A stretch of DNA of 64,000 bases from Anthopleura xanthogrammica (taxonomy: Eukaryota > Cnidaria > Anthozoa > Actiniaria > Actiniidae): NCBI GenBank assembly GCA_964019055.1, contig OZ025214.1, positions 1,364,001 through 1,428,000 on the forward strand. Direction: 5' to 3'. Every line of letters starts with the position of its first letter. The first letter of the stretch is position 1. A program made the translations under genes and the position numbers. Positions 23,503 to 36,010 of this stretch are shown piece by piece. Under the pieces are notes generated by a model, which was not told where the DNA came from, made no database searches, and saw nothing but the letters and a program-made list of their open reading frames with translations.

Positions 23503-26500
23503 ATGTGTGAATCAAAAGTAGATACACCAGGGGACACAGAACAAACTCAAGGACCGATGAGCGAAGAGGAGACGACCCAAAACAACAATGGCGTGGGAAA
23601 GTTCGATATTGGAGACTTCGTCCACAACCAAAGAAAAATTCGGCTTTTGATTATGCCATGGATAAGATTCTACCACACTATCTTAAACATAGTTAGGTAA
23701 ATGGCTAAATTTTATATGTATTGTATATCCAATGGGTATTGGTAGTAGGTATGGATTGCCATATCTTCCTCTGGTTGCCTCCCCCCCACCCCCACCCCCT
23801 CAAACGCACACACGCGTTCTAAGCATTGTTTAGAAAGAGGATTTCAGTTCCCATTTCCTTCCTAAATGTTAACAGAAGAACAACATTTTTGATTTCCCAT
23901 TCCTGTGACCAATTTCTGGCCATCTAAATATTCATTTCCCATTTTTTCAAATCTCAGTTCCCATTTTACCTCCTAATTAGGGCATATAAAATACTTAAGG
24001 CAGTTTCTTTTACATTTGTATATCTGAAAATGTTGTAAAAATTCTGACTGTTTTTTTCATGTTTTTTAATATAATCATAGTTGGAAATCCTTCTATGTGT
24101 CGCTATTTTGGATGTCAACAAGTTGTTTTATAGCAGTCCTCTCCCCAGGTACGTATAAGTTTTCTAACCTAATTCTTGATTTTCTTTTTCTTTCAAGATT
24201 TAAAGATTTATTTTTCAAAATCTTACTTCGGCAAGTCCTAATCTTGAGGAACCCTTTCTGGACCAACTGTGAATTTCGATAATGACAAGAAAACCTCTGC
24301 TACCATTAAATCTCTCAACTGTTAGCACTGCCAAAATAATGATCGATCGCATTTTGAATTTTGGTTAATTTTTTGGTTTCAGTATATTTTGCTACCATAC
24401 CTTTGGCATATGTCAGTCTGTTGATGATTGTGTCTGGTGTAAAGCAATGGGGTGCAGCTGGACAAAAGGACAAGAAGCTTAAGTATGGAACCATTAAAAA
24501 GAAGGCCGATGACAATGACTTGGTAAATGAAAACACTACATGTATTAATAATAATAATAATAATGTTTATTAACTTATATTTCGCCAATCTCAATATTCA
24601 TTTTCATTGGCAAATATTACAGCACGATACACAAAAATATGGCATGGTGAAGGTGGAACATGATGGATTACATGGTCGTGGGAGGGGAAAAAACAGTGAA
24701 GAAAGTGTGGAAATTTTAGAACCTAGAAAGAGATTAACATCTATTTTGTTGACAGAATGTAAAAGTAACTGTTGAAAAACAAGCTCAGGAAGACATCAAA
24801 GAGTTTATTAGTTTGTGAGTATATGAAAATAGCCATTCACATTATAGTGTCATTTCTGTATTACTAACCACTACCAGAATTCATTGCACACTTTGTCTTG
24901 TTCAGTTAATTAGCACCTGTCCAATAGACCTTTTTTGAGATGCATGAGCACTTTAAAAAATTTCTGCAGGCCAGACATGATCTTGAGGCATTTTCAGACA
25001 GCATCAATGGTGCGCATGATCCTGCCTGAAAATGCCTCTTTTTCATGTCTGCACCTGCAACATTTTGGAAAGCACTTGTGCGTCTTGAAAATGGTCCAAA
25101 GTCTTTACTATTGTCATGAAGGAACACAGATTTTGATAAGAAGAACAATCACAAAACAATTTGGTTGTGGTAGTAAAATGATGCCGTTATGTAAATGGTA
25201 TATTAAGGCACAATGTATATTGTAACTTGCTGTAATTTGTTGATGATTTTGAATTTTGACAATAGTTTTGGTTTTCTTTAAAGACTGATTCAGCTGGATA
25301 CAATAAATACAGAGATTTGTACAAACTTTGAGAAGTTTCAAAGGTACAGATAATGTTTTAAAAATAGTTACAATAAGATTGTTAACTAATTCATTCATCC
25401 ATATCCATCTGTTGGTCCATCCATCCATGCATGCATACATCCATCCATCCATTTGTCCATCCATCCATCCAATCCATCCTCCCATTCCATGTCATCCCAT
25501 CTATCCATTTATTTATTTCTGTCTTACCTGGGTAACTAAAATGTCTTCTTTACTGTTTTGGTTTGTTTCCCTTTTTTCTTACTTTACTCATCCCCTTATT
25601 ATTCTCTTATAATCTTCTGCATTTGTAACTTTTTTTTACTATACATTGTTATTTTTTCTTAAATGTGTACAGAATTGTGAAGTGGGAAGAGTTTAAGACT
25701 TCAATATGGTAAGAAAACATACTTGACAACTGTATGACTGCTATCTACAACATCTGTTATTTCTCGATACACATTGAAAAACGAAAAACTACTCCTTTGA
25801 AGGCAATATAAACTTCTTTATTGAGAAAGCACACATGTGTATTTGCAGTCCCCTGCGAACTGTGGGTAGGGCAAAACACAGGCAACCCACATATACAACA
25901 ATAACTGGTATCAAACGCCACAGACAAGATGGCTTAGTTGCCTAGTGCATGGCCTTAACCCTTTTGGCGCCATAGGCGACTGTAGTTGACATGTAGGAAG
26001 AGTGCCATTGTCGAATATAGTCAACAACATGTCACTTCCAATTTAAATATCTTTTCATTCTTAAAATTGCTATTCTTTTTATCACAGAAGGACTTAGCCA
26101 TTAATGACGATCATTTACTGAAAATTTTGTATCTGTGGCTTTGTTTGTTTTTGAGAAATAATTTTTTAAAAAGTACACACTTTTTACTTCAAAATTCCAA
26201 AATAAATATGGCGGTGAAATGTAACATTGAAATAACTTATGGCGCCAAAAGGGTTAATTAGCCTTCTTATTTAGTGGTCCATTCTTTGTTTGAAAGCATG
26301 TTGCATCATCACCACCATGTTGAGACATTGATCTTTACCATTTACTGATTAACACAAGTTGAAACATGATTTCTTGTTATTTTGTTGTTCTTTTCAGTGT
26401 ACTCGCTGGTTTGTTATTGGCTATTCTCGTATTGTGTTTCATACCCATGCGACTCATAATATTGTCTGGAATTCTGAGTGTATTTTGTTTAAACTTTGGA

Positions 26501-28991
26501 TTTCGTCCAGGTAAGGTCAAAACTTTTAAGTATTAAAATACTTGCACCCTTTTTATGATAGATGTGACAACACAGCCTAAGATGTCTACGTATTAGGCTT
26601 TTGTCAATCAAAATGAAAATTATTTAGAAAATTTGATTAATGATGGAAGCCAAAAACATGGATGCCACAAGTTATAGCTCTGCCTTGAGTTGTCTGGGGT
26701 AGAAAATTATTAGCATGGTTATATAATTTGAAAGATATGTGTGCATAGTACGTTCATTTTAGGGGGTGGATGAAATTTGTGTGTTCTGGGTGGAGGGGCA
26801 GAGGAGTCACAAGAAGGTTTTCATGGTAAAATATAATTATTTAGTTTCATTTATTTAAAAAAAAAAAGTTTCATTTATTTTAACTTCCCATATTTTCCAT
26901 TTCTATATCGTTTTAGTTGCAAGAAGTATTTCATTTTTATTCTACAAGTACCTTAAACAGTTGGCTACTTTGCTTGGCATAAGTCAGTTGTTTCCAGCAA
27001 GGGACATAATCAAGACCCCATCACAAAGTTCCATTGATCTTCAAGATGAATGGGTATGGTATCAATAACTCACAGATGGTCATTTAGGGCCTGATGATGG
27101 TGACAGTCGTGGTGGTGTTGTTGATGATGATGGCGATGATGGTTATGGCCTGTTGTTGATGATGACGATGATGGTGGCAGCGCTGTTAATCAGTGGTTTT
27201 TGCTGTTGTTGTTCATGATGCCGATGATGATGATGAAGACAGTGGTTGTGGTACTATAATTGTTATTGTTTTTGTTGTGGATGATAATGGTGGTGGCATT
27301 GTCGTGGTTGTTGGCCATGAAAATATATTAAGTATAAATTTTTAATTACCTCAGTACAGCTATGTCATTTACTTACCCATTCTCATATTTTTTTCACAGT
27401 ATGATGCAGCTGAAGAGAAAAGTGATGGTACATGTTCATCCAGTGATGAAGATGGCAGTGACACGAATGATGCACAAGGGGTAAAGATATCTTGACATTA
27501 TACAATGCTGTCTCAGCCAGTAATAGACCTTTTTGGCTTGGGCGTAATGTTTTCCCATTTTAGACCACATGTCATTCCCTAGAGTATCATTTCTTTGTTT
27601 AACAGCTAAACATGAGAAGACACATGAATGTAGATACAACTCAAACAAAGAATCTTATTCTCAAGAAAATGACAAATGGCCTGAAATGGGATGACATTAT
27701 GCCCAAGCTAACAAGGTCTATACATCTAAGACCTAAGACTTATAAAGGGTACACTTTGATATTTATGGAATTTACTTTGGTTTTCCTTTTTTATTATCTT
27801 CCATACAGGAACAGTCCTCAAATCAAAAAAGTAGGTACACCATGTTTGTTTATCCTGTAGTTTTTTTAGTTTTCAGGACATAGCAACATTATAACTAAGG
27901 GGGTTTGGAGTCACGACTGAATTATTTATCTATGAAAACCTTGGTGAATTTATATTTGTTTCATTAACTTTTTAACAGAGTTAGACTCCAAATCAGTGTT
28001 ATCACAACTTGCAGATTTTCGAAGGAAACAGAAAAAATTGAATAGTGGTAAGATTATATTAAAGTAGCATGCTTTCACTATTGTCTTGGAAATCAAGCTT
28101 GATGTAGTGTTGAACCAGGAGACAATCCCCCAATAGTGTCTGTGGGGTGCTTTCAACACTACTTCCCATTGGCTGCTTATTTGTTTGTACTGGCAATGTT
28201 TTGTGAGCTGCCCTCACTTCTTTTATTCTGACAGAGGTAAATATTTGTTGTTTTAGGGACATGTATATTGTGTTCTGTTCCCTTCTCATCTATATTGAAA
28301 AAACGAGTGAGTAGAACTTATTGTTAAAATAATACAGGAGTCGTTACCATGTGTTTGGAAAGCTAGCCATGCCTTTACATCGAAGTGAGACATGAGGTGA
28401 CCTTGCAATGATAGATACCTTTTTTAACACCTTGGACAATTATTCACATGTCTCTATCATTGCAAGGTCACTGCATGTCTCGCTTCAATGCAAAGGCACG
28501 GCTACCTTTCAAGACGGTGCAGGGAACTGTGAAAGGGACTACTGTGTTGGCATCAATTGAGATGCTTTTCGGACTTACATTCTTTTTTTCTTTCACGTCA
28601 ATACAGCAATATTGTCGACATTGTGGCAAAAGTTTCTGTTCAAAATGCTGTTCTCACCGCGTTAAAAGATCTGTGTTTGGAGCAACAGGTATGAATAGAT
28701 ATGCTTCAAATATTTACACTAATGGACTAATTTGACGATACATATGGCAGCCATCTAAGCTTGGTAGGGGGCAAATATACAAAGCTTTGTTTAGAGTAAT
28801 AAGAAAATATTGCCGGCACTAAGTTGAATAAGGTCAATTTAATTTAAAAGCTCTGAATTTACGGTAATATTATCCTGTATTTTCCAGCACCTGCTGCTTA
28901 TGAAGAGACTGTATTGGTTTGTAACCCCTGTTATGATCAATTAATGAAGGGGACTCCTGATCAAGAACAGCCTGGTTCTTCTTGGCAATAA
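23503..28991 (+). CDS. ZFYVE27: Protrudin (ZFYVE27), ER membrane FYVE-type protein
   Basis: Thirteen exons, all GT-AG and in phase: 23503-23696, 24081-24148, 24383-24522, 24756-24814, 25673-25708, 26398-26510, 26917-27053, 27400-27480, 27809-27830, 27979-28047, 28257-28306, 28607-28688, 28888-28991. They give 384 residues (human 411). Order: acidic N-terminus; two membrane spans in exons 2-3 ([14 protein letters not shown]... [16 protein letters not shown]); a re-entrant hairpin in exon 6 ([20 protein letters not shown]); an acidic Ser/Asp stretch (SSSDEDGSD) where a FFAT motif would lie; then a FYVE-like zinc finger. The finger uses CILC, CRHC, CSKCC and CNPC, with [15 protein letters not shown] matching human GATAPEAQREAVFVC. 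It lacks a canonical RRHHCR patch, as in human. Protrudin shapes ER tubules and loads endosomes onto kinesin-1. Exon 9 is only 22 nt. Confidence 0.93.
24928..25101. mobile_element. Palindromic MITE in protrudin intron 4
   Basis: Arms GAGGCATTTTCAG and CTGAAAATGCCTC meet near 24992-25034. Outer blocks (AGACATGA / TCATGTCT, GAGCACTTT / AAAGCACTTG) are also inverted. No coding capacity. Confidence 0.65.
25410..25510. repeat. (CATC)n microsatellite
   Basis: Interrupted CCATCCATCCATC tracts in protrudin intron 4; the reverse-strand ORF of repeated Trp/Met/Gly is an artefact. Confidence 0.85.
25955..26257. mobile_element. TTAA-flanked MITE (piggyBac-like) in protrudin intron 5
   Basis: Left end TTAACCCTTTTGGCGCCATA, right end TATGGCGCCAAAAGGGTTAA: perfect 20-bp terminal inverted repeats including the TTAA target site. 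TTAACCC ends are typical of piggyBac-type elements. The internal ORF is not recognisable. Confidence 0.9.
27080..27320. repeat. GAT/GTTGTG-rich trinucleotide tract in protrudin intron 7
   Basis: Imperfect GATGAT and GTTGTT runs between exons 7 and 8. Confidence 0.7.
27524..27720. mobile_element. MITE family B, near-complete copy, TAGACC termini
   Basis: Ends TAGACCTTTTTGGCTTGGGC and GCCCAAGCTAACAAGGTCTA are inverted copies; inversion continues through AATGTTTTCCCATTT / AAATGGGATGACATT. TA is present at both ends. Lies in protrudin intron 8. Related pieces occur near 11960, 34307 and 56390. Confidence 0.85.
28350..28560. mobile_element. Palindromic MITE family C (protrudin intron 11)
   Basis: Arms GCCTTTACATCGAAGTGAGA and its inverted partner TCTCGCTTCAATGCAAAGGC enclose GGTGACCTTGCAATGATAGA and its inverse. 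The right flank GGAACTGTGAAAGGGACTA matches the copy at 55235-55465. Confidence 0.8.
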
Positions 28992-29009
28992 AAGGTTACA
29001 GGTCCCCTA

Positions 29010-29550
29010 TAGAGACTTTGCACCATCGTGTGATGGCAGCTATGACAGGAGGCAGGAACAATAAAGGGGAAAGTAAATTTTTTCTCATGTTAACAAAATA
29101 GACCCTTTTCGAATATGGCGTCTATGACGTCAAACGAGGAGAATGGTGAAAATGTCCCGGATGTCGGAACCCAATAATTTCCACTAGCAGCATCCGGGAC
29201 TAGAGTGTACTGGATTTCAAAAAACAATCAATATCACTCATAACATCCGGGACATTCTAGGACTCCTCGTTTGACGTCATAGACGCCATATTCGAAAAGG
29301 GTCTATTAGAACAGATTCAATACCCCACTTCCGAGATATGTTTCGCTTGTCACGCACAAAGGTTTCAGTACCAGGCTCTGCTAAATTAAATTTATTCTTT
29401 CCCCTTGTCACGAATCACTGAGCATTTAGCACGGAGCCTCACATTGAAACTTTTGAGCCTGTCAAGCGAAGCATATAACGGAAGTGGGCTGTTGTTCCTG
29501 CCTCCTGTTGGCTGCCATTGCGTGATGGTGCAAAGCCTCTGTAATGTTAT
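29010..29550. repeat. Inverted-repeat pair flanking a nested MITE
   Basis: CTTTGCACCATCGTGTGATGG near 29020 (then GGAGGCAGGAACA) recurs inverted near 29500-29545. The pair brackets the MITE at 29098-29307, suggesting one palindromic element interrupted by another. The left arm supplies AATAAA (29060-29065) downstream of the protrudin stop codon. Confidence 0.65.
29098..29307. mobile_element. MITE family D with 45-bp perfect terminal inverted repeats
   Basis: AATAGACCCTTTTCGAATAT at the left is matched exactly by ATATTCGAAAAGGGTCTATT at the right. Identity extends inward through GGCGTCTATGACGTCAAACG and on to GAGGAG. The 120-bp core has no ORF. Confidence 0.93.
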
Positions 29551-30280
29551 TCCCCTGTGTACGGGTGAACCTGGAGTAGTATCAACTGCTAATGAGGATC
29601 GTTTCTGATAAAGAACATGACCATTGTTTTCCCTGTCAAAGAGCAAAATCCCTAACACGAAAAGATGAATTTAAAAAACTAATATAATAGAAAATATTGC
29701 AGCATCATGCAGAATTATTTGAGTCATGACATCAGGGCAATATCGTTTGTACAAATTTATTTGGAAAAAAACGTTTAAAAGGTATTAAGTTGAATACACC
29801 AGAATAAAATAAGATTATAGCTCGAGAGAAATTAGATCAATTTGATGCTTTTCCCTACTCGTCTATGTACTACTTTTCTAATACTCTTTACAAATATCTT
29901 TAGAGGTAGATATATTGAGGGTGAAAACCCACGGGTCACATGACTGATGACCCGTCGAGCTAATCAAAAGATTAGTTTAGTGGTCAGCGTACACTGACCA
30001 CCAGGACACTTCAGGGCGCATCCTAGTAAGAACAAGTGAGAACTGAAGGGGTGGGGCATGAATTCTGCCATTGGCTACATCACTCACCAACGCTTCTGAT
30101 TCGATCTCTGGTTCACACAACGTTATAAGCGAAGTGATCGGATTCAAAAAGAAAAACTTCTGATCCTTCCGATTCTTATGCAGTTTTTTGCCATTTTGCG
30201 CTTAAAATTCAAATGCCTTTAAATTATGTTGTTGTGAAAGACCCTAGGTAAACAAGGCTTTGTAGACTTAGGGTTCTTCC

Positions 30281-33200
30281 TCATGTTCTAGCCATGTCCG
30301 GGGTTTGGATATTATCTTTTTCCTTTCCTACAATGTTCCCAGACGGGTCATACAGTGCAATCACATATGTTTTATTACTACTTTTAGACTTGGCCAATCC
30401 TATGCCAACTTTCTTGGTGCCTTTCCAAACCACTTGAGAAAAGTGTTTAGTAGAATCGGCCAAAGAGGGATGCGCAAAACTGTAGCTCTTCACCTCTTCG
30501 TACCACTTTTTGACCGCTGTTTCGGCAGCAGTTGTGTAATCATTTTCGATTTTTGCTGTGTTTTCTCCTGGGAGTTCATTCATTTCGACTGACTCCATAG
30601 CCGAGTCGTTATTCAAAGCCAAGTCTTGGGCCAGTTTCTGGGCTTTCTTGGCTAAAGATGGCGACCACTTTAAGGCAGGGACGCCGTGCCATTTACGGAA
30701 TTTATTGTGTAATTTGAGACCTTCTTTGGCTAATTGTTCTAGAACAACAAAGAATACAATGTCAATTGACTTTATCAAGATTGCGCAGAAAAATTAGTAA
30801 CTAGTAGGACGCGCGCTGAATTATAGGGCTGTTTTAGGGGACGCCATTTGTCTTTTTACAGGTTTTAGTTTTTGAATTGAGTCACATTTACTTGTGGTTT
30901 TCGGTCTGTTTTTCAAGAGAGTTCGCTAAACTTTTCGCCATATTGCAAAAAATGGCGTACACTAAGACAGCCCCATGATTCAGTGCGCGTCCTACTCGTT
31001 ACCAGTTTTCCACGCAACCTCGGAAAAAACAAAAGGCTCGTTCCACATGACAGACGCCTCTCCACTCGTGTACCAACCCTAATTTCCAATGATTGTTTAT
31101 TGGTTTTACCATGCACTTACCTGGACAAGGTCCAGCGTTGCATGGACGGCTTTCAGTGGTGAAGCCGCTGCAGTCATGTCCAGAGCATGGTCGAGCACGT
31201 GCCTGGATACCACGACCACACGTGACTGTACATGGAGACCATTCGTTCCCACTCCCTTCAATGGAGATTAATATTTATTAATATTAGTATTGGTATCATT
31301 ATTAAGAATTGGAGGACTTGCGTCAAATTTTTATCGATACCCTGAAACAACCTCTGGGCTAGCCAGGGCACGGCTAGCTAGTTCGAATTGGAATTCTTAA
31401 ATTATATATTTAATTTCTCTACAAAATACAGACCTTTTTTGCTTTCTTTTTGGGTTCCTTTGTTTCTTGTCACACCAGAATCTTGCATCACCTTCGAAGC
31501 CTTGAGCAAGTTTTTCAAGGAAAAAGCACCTCGATCTTGTCTCCCAACAGTTTGTCGTAAACCGTAGTTCGTAGGAATCATGCCATCGAACGGAGTCGCT
31601 CCAAGCTGCGTAGCCGGGAGCTGTTCCATGTGAGCGAGAAGAGTCATTAACTGCTCCATGTTTGGAGAATTCAGAGGTTTTCCCGCCACGTTGGGGAAGA
31701 CACTTTCTGCAATGTCTTGCGGTGTGTCGGACAAGCTGCTCGAATCTTGCGGCACAGGGAGCGCGGTTGACGCTTGTTGTAAGTTTTGTCGACTTGCAAG
31801 GGTGTTGAATTTTTCCTTCCAATTATTCAGACTTTGTAACAATTCGTCAGATGTTTTTGACTCTCCAGTGACAATTTCTTTTTCTTCTTCTGGAGGCATA
31901 ACATTCCTTGTGGGATGCATGCCCTAAATAAAAAGATGCGAACATCAAACAATTTTATCGATACCCTGAAACAACATCTGGTCTGATCAAATTCAGGGCA
32001 TGGATAACTCACAGATTGAACCTTGAAACAACCTTTGGTCTGATCAAATTCAGGGCATGGATAACTCACAGATTGAACCCTGAAACAAACTTTGGTCTGA
32101 TCAAATTCAGGGCATGGATAACTCACAAATTCAACACTGAAACAACCTCTGGACTGATCTAACTCGAGGCACGCCTAACTTACAGATCAAGTTGAGTCAA
32201 GGGAGAGGCCAAACTACTGTCAATCGAACACGAGACAGCCGCCTTTGACACCACCTTTGATTCCCAAAACAAATAAATAAAAGAATGTAAACTCCTAATA
32301 TGAAACTTTGATTTTTATTTACCTGGATATCTTTTAATGGATTTTTCTTTCCTGAGATGACAAAACTGCCACTTTGAGGTGCATCTTGCAGTTGAGTATT
32401 TCCCGCCAAAAGTGCGCTTGCATCTCCACTCAAATCTCCCGGATGTGTAATTGCGGCGACACTCTTGGAATTTGCGTTGTTGCTTTTTGCCATGGTTGTT
32501 TTCTCATTTGTTTCAATAATTTTTTCTGAATATTTCTTTGGTATTTTCAAAACTATTGAACCATCTGTGCTGGCGTCTGCTTTAAAGCTGACAGGTTTTC
32601 CCTGGCCCGATATTTTCAACATGACAACATCGTCATTAGAACTAGCGGTGTTGTCGGTTGATATGGTTCGACCCACACTTGACAAGATTTTACTTGTTGT
32701 TGACATCGTCTTTGTAGGTGTTGTTGCTGCCGTTGTTATTGTTGTTACTTTCGTCGTGGGTTGGAAACTTTTGCTGTCAATCACATTATTAATTTTGCCA
32801 GTAACGTCAACCTTGTTGCCAATAGGCAAACCAGGCGATGCAGGCGCATCAAAGTTCGCGTTCAATTCATTTTCTATAGGAGTTTGAGCTGATTGGGTAA
32901 TCAATTTTGTATTCCCCAAAGCTTTTGCACCTAAGTCGGCTATTGCCTTAGCAACGTTTGACGAACCAGGCGACATGGCTTGTGCTGCTTGTTTCAAAGA
33001 CAGTTCTTTCTGTAATTCGATGTTTCTGTTCTGAAGAAGGGAATCCTGTTCAGGTGAAGCTACAAAACTCGTGTCCTTAGGGCTCAAAACGGAATTTGAA
33101 TCACCACCAATAATTGGACTAGCGATTTCCTTAGAGTCCATAGATGCTGCACCGAGCAAGTCTGGAACACCTTTCCCATTAAATCGCTCATAATCATTTT

Positions 33201-36010
33201 TCTGCTTCTGTTTTTCTAGAATATTCAACAAAACACGCCTACCAATCTCATTGATAAGGTTATCTCCTTTCTTGCCTACTAAAGTAGCAATAGGGTTCTG
33301 TGGCTTATTATAATCTCCTTCAAGATCTTCTGCTTTATTTTCAGCTTCATAATCTTGATCAAGATTTTTGCTGTATTCTTCTTCGTCGTTATTATTATGA
33401 TATCCTTCACTGAAGTCGTTTCCTAATGATGTAGGCAAGTTGTATTTCGTCTCCTTGTAGTCATATTCTGGAAGGGGATTGGAGAGGTACGACTGGGTTT
33501 CCTCACCAACATCGGATTCTGTGCTGGAATATGTCGCGCTGCTGCCGGAAAGTTTAAATGGAAGGACTGAAGGATTCAATGCATTTGTTGGCTCAGGGTT
33601 GAAACCAAAGCTTCGTTGAGAACCTGAAAAAGAAAATTATTCAGCTATTGAATTGGTCATATGACTAAAATGAGCCCTGCATTTGATAACTTTATTCCCA
33701 AACCGGAAGAAAGATCTCTTTTCTTTGTTTGGATTTTCCACTTTTACGGGGACTAGAATATATGCATCAATTGGACAAATGAGCAATGTACGTTCACACA
33801 TTCTTGCGTGCATGTGACGTCATGACTTGGACTAAGATGGGGGGCCATATCTTTCGGCCTTTTATTCTCATTGAAGATGCACACCACCTATTTGGATGGC
33901 AAGTGTCAAATGCAAGGATATCCCAAAGCTACAGCTCAATTTTTTTCAAATGCTTCGCAGAATTTAGAATTACAGCCGCATCAGTTTTAAAAGTATATTT
34001 AATCTTTGAAGAATCCACATAAATTTGATATCAAATCGCCCAAAGCCCAAAGTTAAACAGCTTGACAATCATATACCTTGTGAGTCATGCGCACGACCTC
34101 TGGTGAGGTGCAGACCGCGTTGATTATGATGACGGTTCATTGCAGGGTTATATGCTTCCAGTTGAACCATCTTTTTCATCACTGAAGGTGTGAGCTCTCC
34201 GTGGCTTCTGTCCATATCTGCAAAATCAGGAATTCGATAAAAGGATATACAACCGAATGTGCATGTGTAGAAAATCCGCGTAAGTGCATTACAGATTGCG
34301 ATGTAATAGACCGCTTTAACCAAGGCGTAATGTTTTCCCACTTCAGACCACGTGTCATTCTCTTGAGAATAAGATTCTTTGTTTGAGTTGTATCCATATT
34401 CATGTGTCTTCTCATGTGCAACCATTAAACAAAGAAATGACACTCTATAGGGAATGACATGTGGTTCTAAATTTAGGTTTACTAGTTAGTGTATTACGTT
34501 ACGTCATGCATGCACCATTTGTTGAAATAGACATTCATTGCTGAGTTAGTGTATTACGTTACGTCATGCATGCACCATTTGTTGAAATAGACATTCATTG
34601 CTGAGTTAGTGTATTACGTTACGTCATGCATGCACCATTTGTTGAAATAGACATTCATTGCTGAGTTAGTGTATTACGTTACGTCATGCATGCACCATTT
34701 GTTGAAATATACATTCATTGCTAAGTTAGTGTTTTACCTTACGTCATGCATGCAGCATTAGCTGCATTCGGCATAGTAACAAAAATTAAGGGTTTTTGCA
34801 AAATGTTTCCTAGTTAGTGTGTTATATTAAGACATGCACTATTGGCTGCAACAAGCTATACGTCACCTTTCAGGAAATCGTTAATGACACCCTTTTCTCC
34901 TGCTGGGAGTTTGGATACCTTACTAGAAAACGCGGCCATTCGTTGACTTTCTACAGCATGCAATCCCAAAATGACATGCACAGATATTTGAAGGATGCAA
35001 ACATGCAATGTAAGAAAAGAATTAGAGTTAAGGACTTTAGAGAAAGAAAGAAGTCAGGGTTTTAATAGCGTCGAAAAGCCAACGCAAGAGTAAGTTGTTT
35101 TCACTGAAGAATTCCTTTACATCTGCATTTGTTCTGCTTATTGCAGTTAGTCATTTACACTGGCAAAAAGAGACGTGAAAGACGTGATTTTGATATGGAA
35201 AGGGAAACGAGTAAACCTAGATACAGTGGGACCCCTACTTAATCGACACCATCGATCGGGTGACCGCTCAATACAGGATGACCGCTGAACAGAAGTTTGT
35301 TTTACTGCAAAGATGGGAAGAATATTTTGGGACCGTGAGACTAGCTGTCCGTTTAATGAAGGGTGTCCGCTTAATAAGGGATCTGCTTGATAGAGGTATC
35401 GAGGTATATGACATAGCATTAATCTAGATCTCACCTTCCATCGATGGCAAGTCGACTATTTTCATGTACCCTTTATTAGCACCCTGGACATCTTTTCAAA
35501 GCAAGGAAAAAGTTTTGTTTGGAAATCATTCATTATACATGGTCGAGGAAGCATACGGTATATATGCATATGCATGCTATAGGGCAAATGCACCTACAAC
35601 AGCCGTTGCCGTTGTTCTCTAACACTTACTTACCTTGTAAAGAAGCAGGATTTTCTGTCAACTCCTCTGGTTTGATGCCAACCAATGCTGACCTTGGGAT
35701 ATTCTTCCTGACAGTGTTGTCGTGACCGCTTTTCTTCTTTACTTTATGTGGTTTATGAGAAGCGTTCCCTGATAGAGTGAAAAATACTATAAATATTACC
35801 GGTTTGGGCACTCCTTTTCTTACGAAGGGGGACACGGGCACGCTAGGAACCCCTAGATACGCCCCTGCACAGCGACCATGCTTTGAACTTCAATCAGTTG
35901 TTGACTTCTTATTTAACAAGGCAGGCAAAATGATTAGCGATAGTCTTACCTTGTGTCCAGAGGCACAGAACTGTAAAAACCAAAATAAGACGCTTGTTTT
36001 TCAGTCTCAT
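30281..36010 (-). CDS. Large secreted protein with TSP1 repeat and C-terminal CAP (SCP/TAPS) domain
   Basis: Seven exons: 35950-36010, 35634-35768, 34077-34217, 32323-33623, 31434-31923, 31121-31255, 30281-30738. Phases agree, giving 906 residues. Exon 1 is a signal peptide (MRLKNKRLILVFTVLCLWTQ). Then come about 690 low-complexity, Ser/Thr/Asn/Lys-rich residues with no domain I recognise; a thrombospondin type 1 repeat (about 710-754) with EWSPCTVTCGRG and six cysteines; and a CAP domain with LHNKFRKWHGVPAL, GENTAKI and HFSQVVWKGTKKVGIG. The CAP tetrad-type His and Glu are kept. The CAP part most resembles GAPR-1/GLIPR2-like proteins. It is probably extracellular matrix or secretory-granule material; function is unknown. 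Exon 5 uses a weaker GTCTGT donor. It is a neighbour and paralogue of the gene at 38516-42568. Confidence 0.85.
31963..32140. repeat. 57-58-bp minisatellite in the CAP/TSP1 gene intron
   Basis: Three to four units containing CTTTGGTCTGATCAAATTCA and GGGCATGGATAACTCACA. A single related piece (TATCGATACCCTGAAACAAC) lies in the next intron near 31335. Confidence 0.85.
34307..34472. mobile_element. MITE family B, copy in the CAP/TSP1 gene intron
   Basis: Begins TAGACCGCTTTAACCAAGGCG and continues AATGTTTTCCCACTTCAGAC; shares CATGTGTCTTCTCATGTGC with the other copies. The right terminus is not clear. Confidence 0.75.
34485..34770. repeat. 60-bp minisatellite, four units plus decayed edge
   Basis: Units begin at 34485, 34545, 34605 and 34665 and contain TTACGTTACGTCATGCATGC and TTGTTGAAATAGACATTCAT. 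The first three are essentially identical; the fourth and the partial fifth diverge. Confidence 0.92.
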
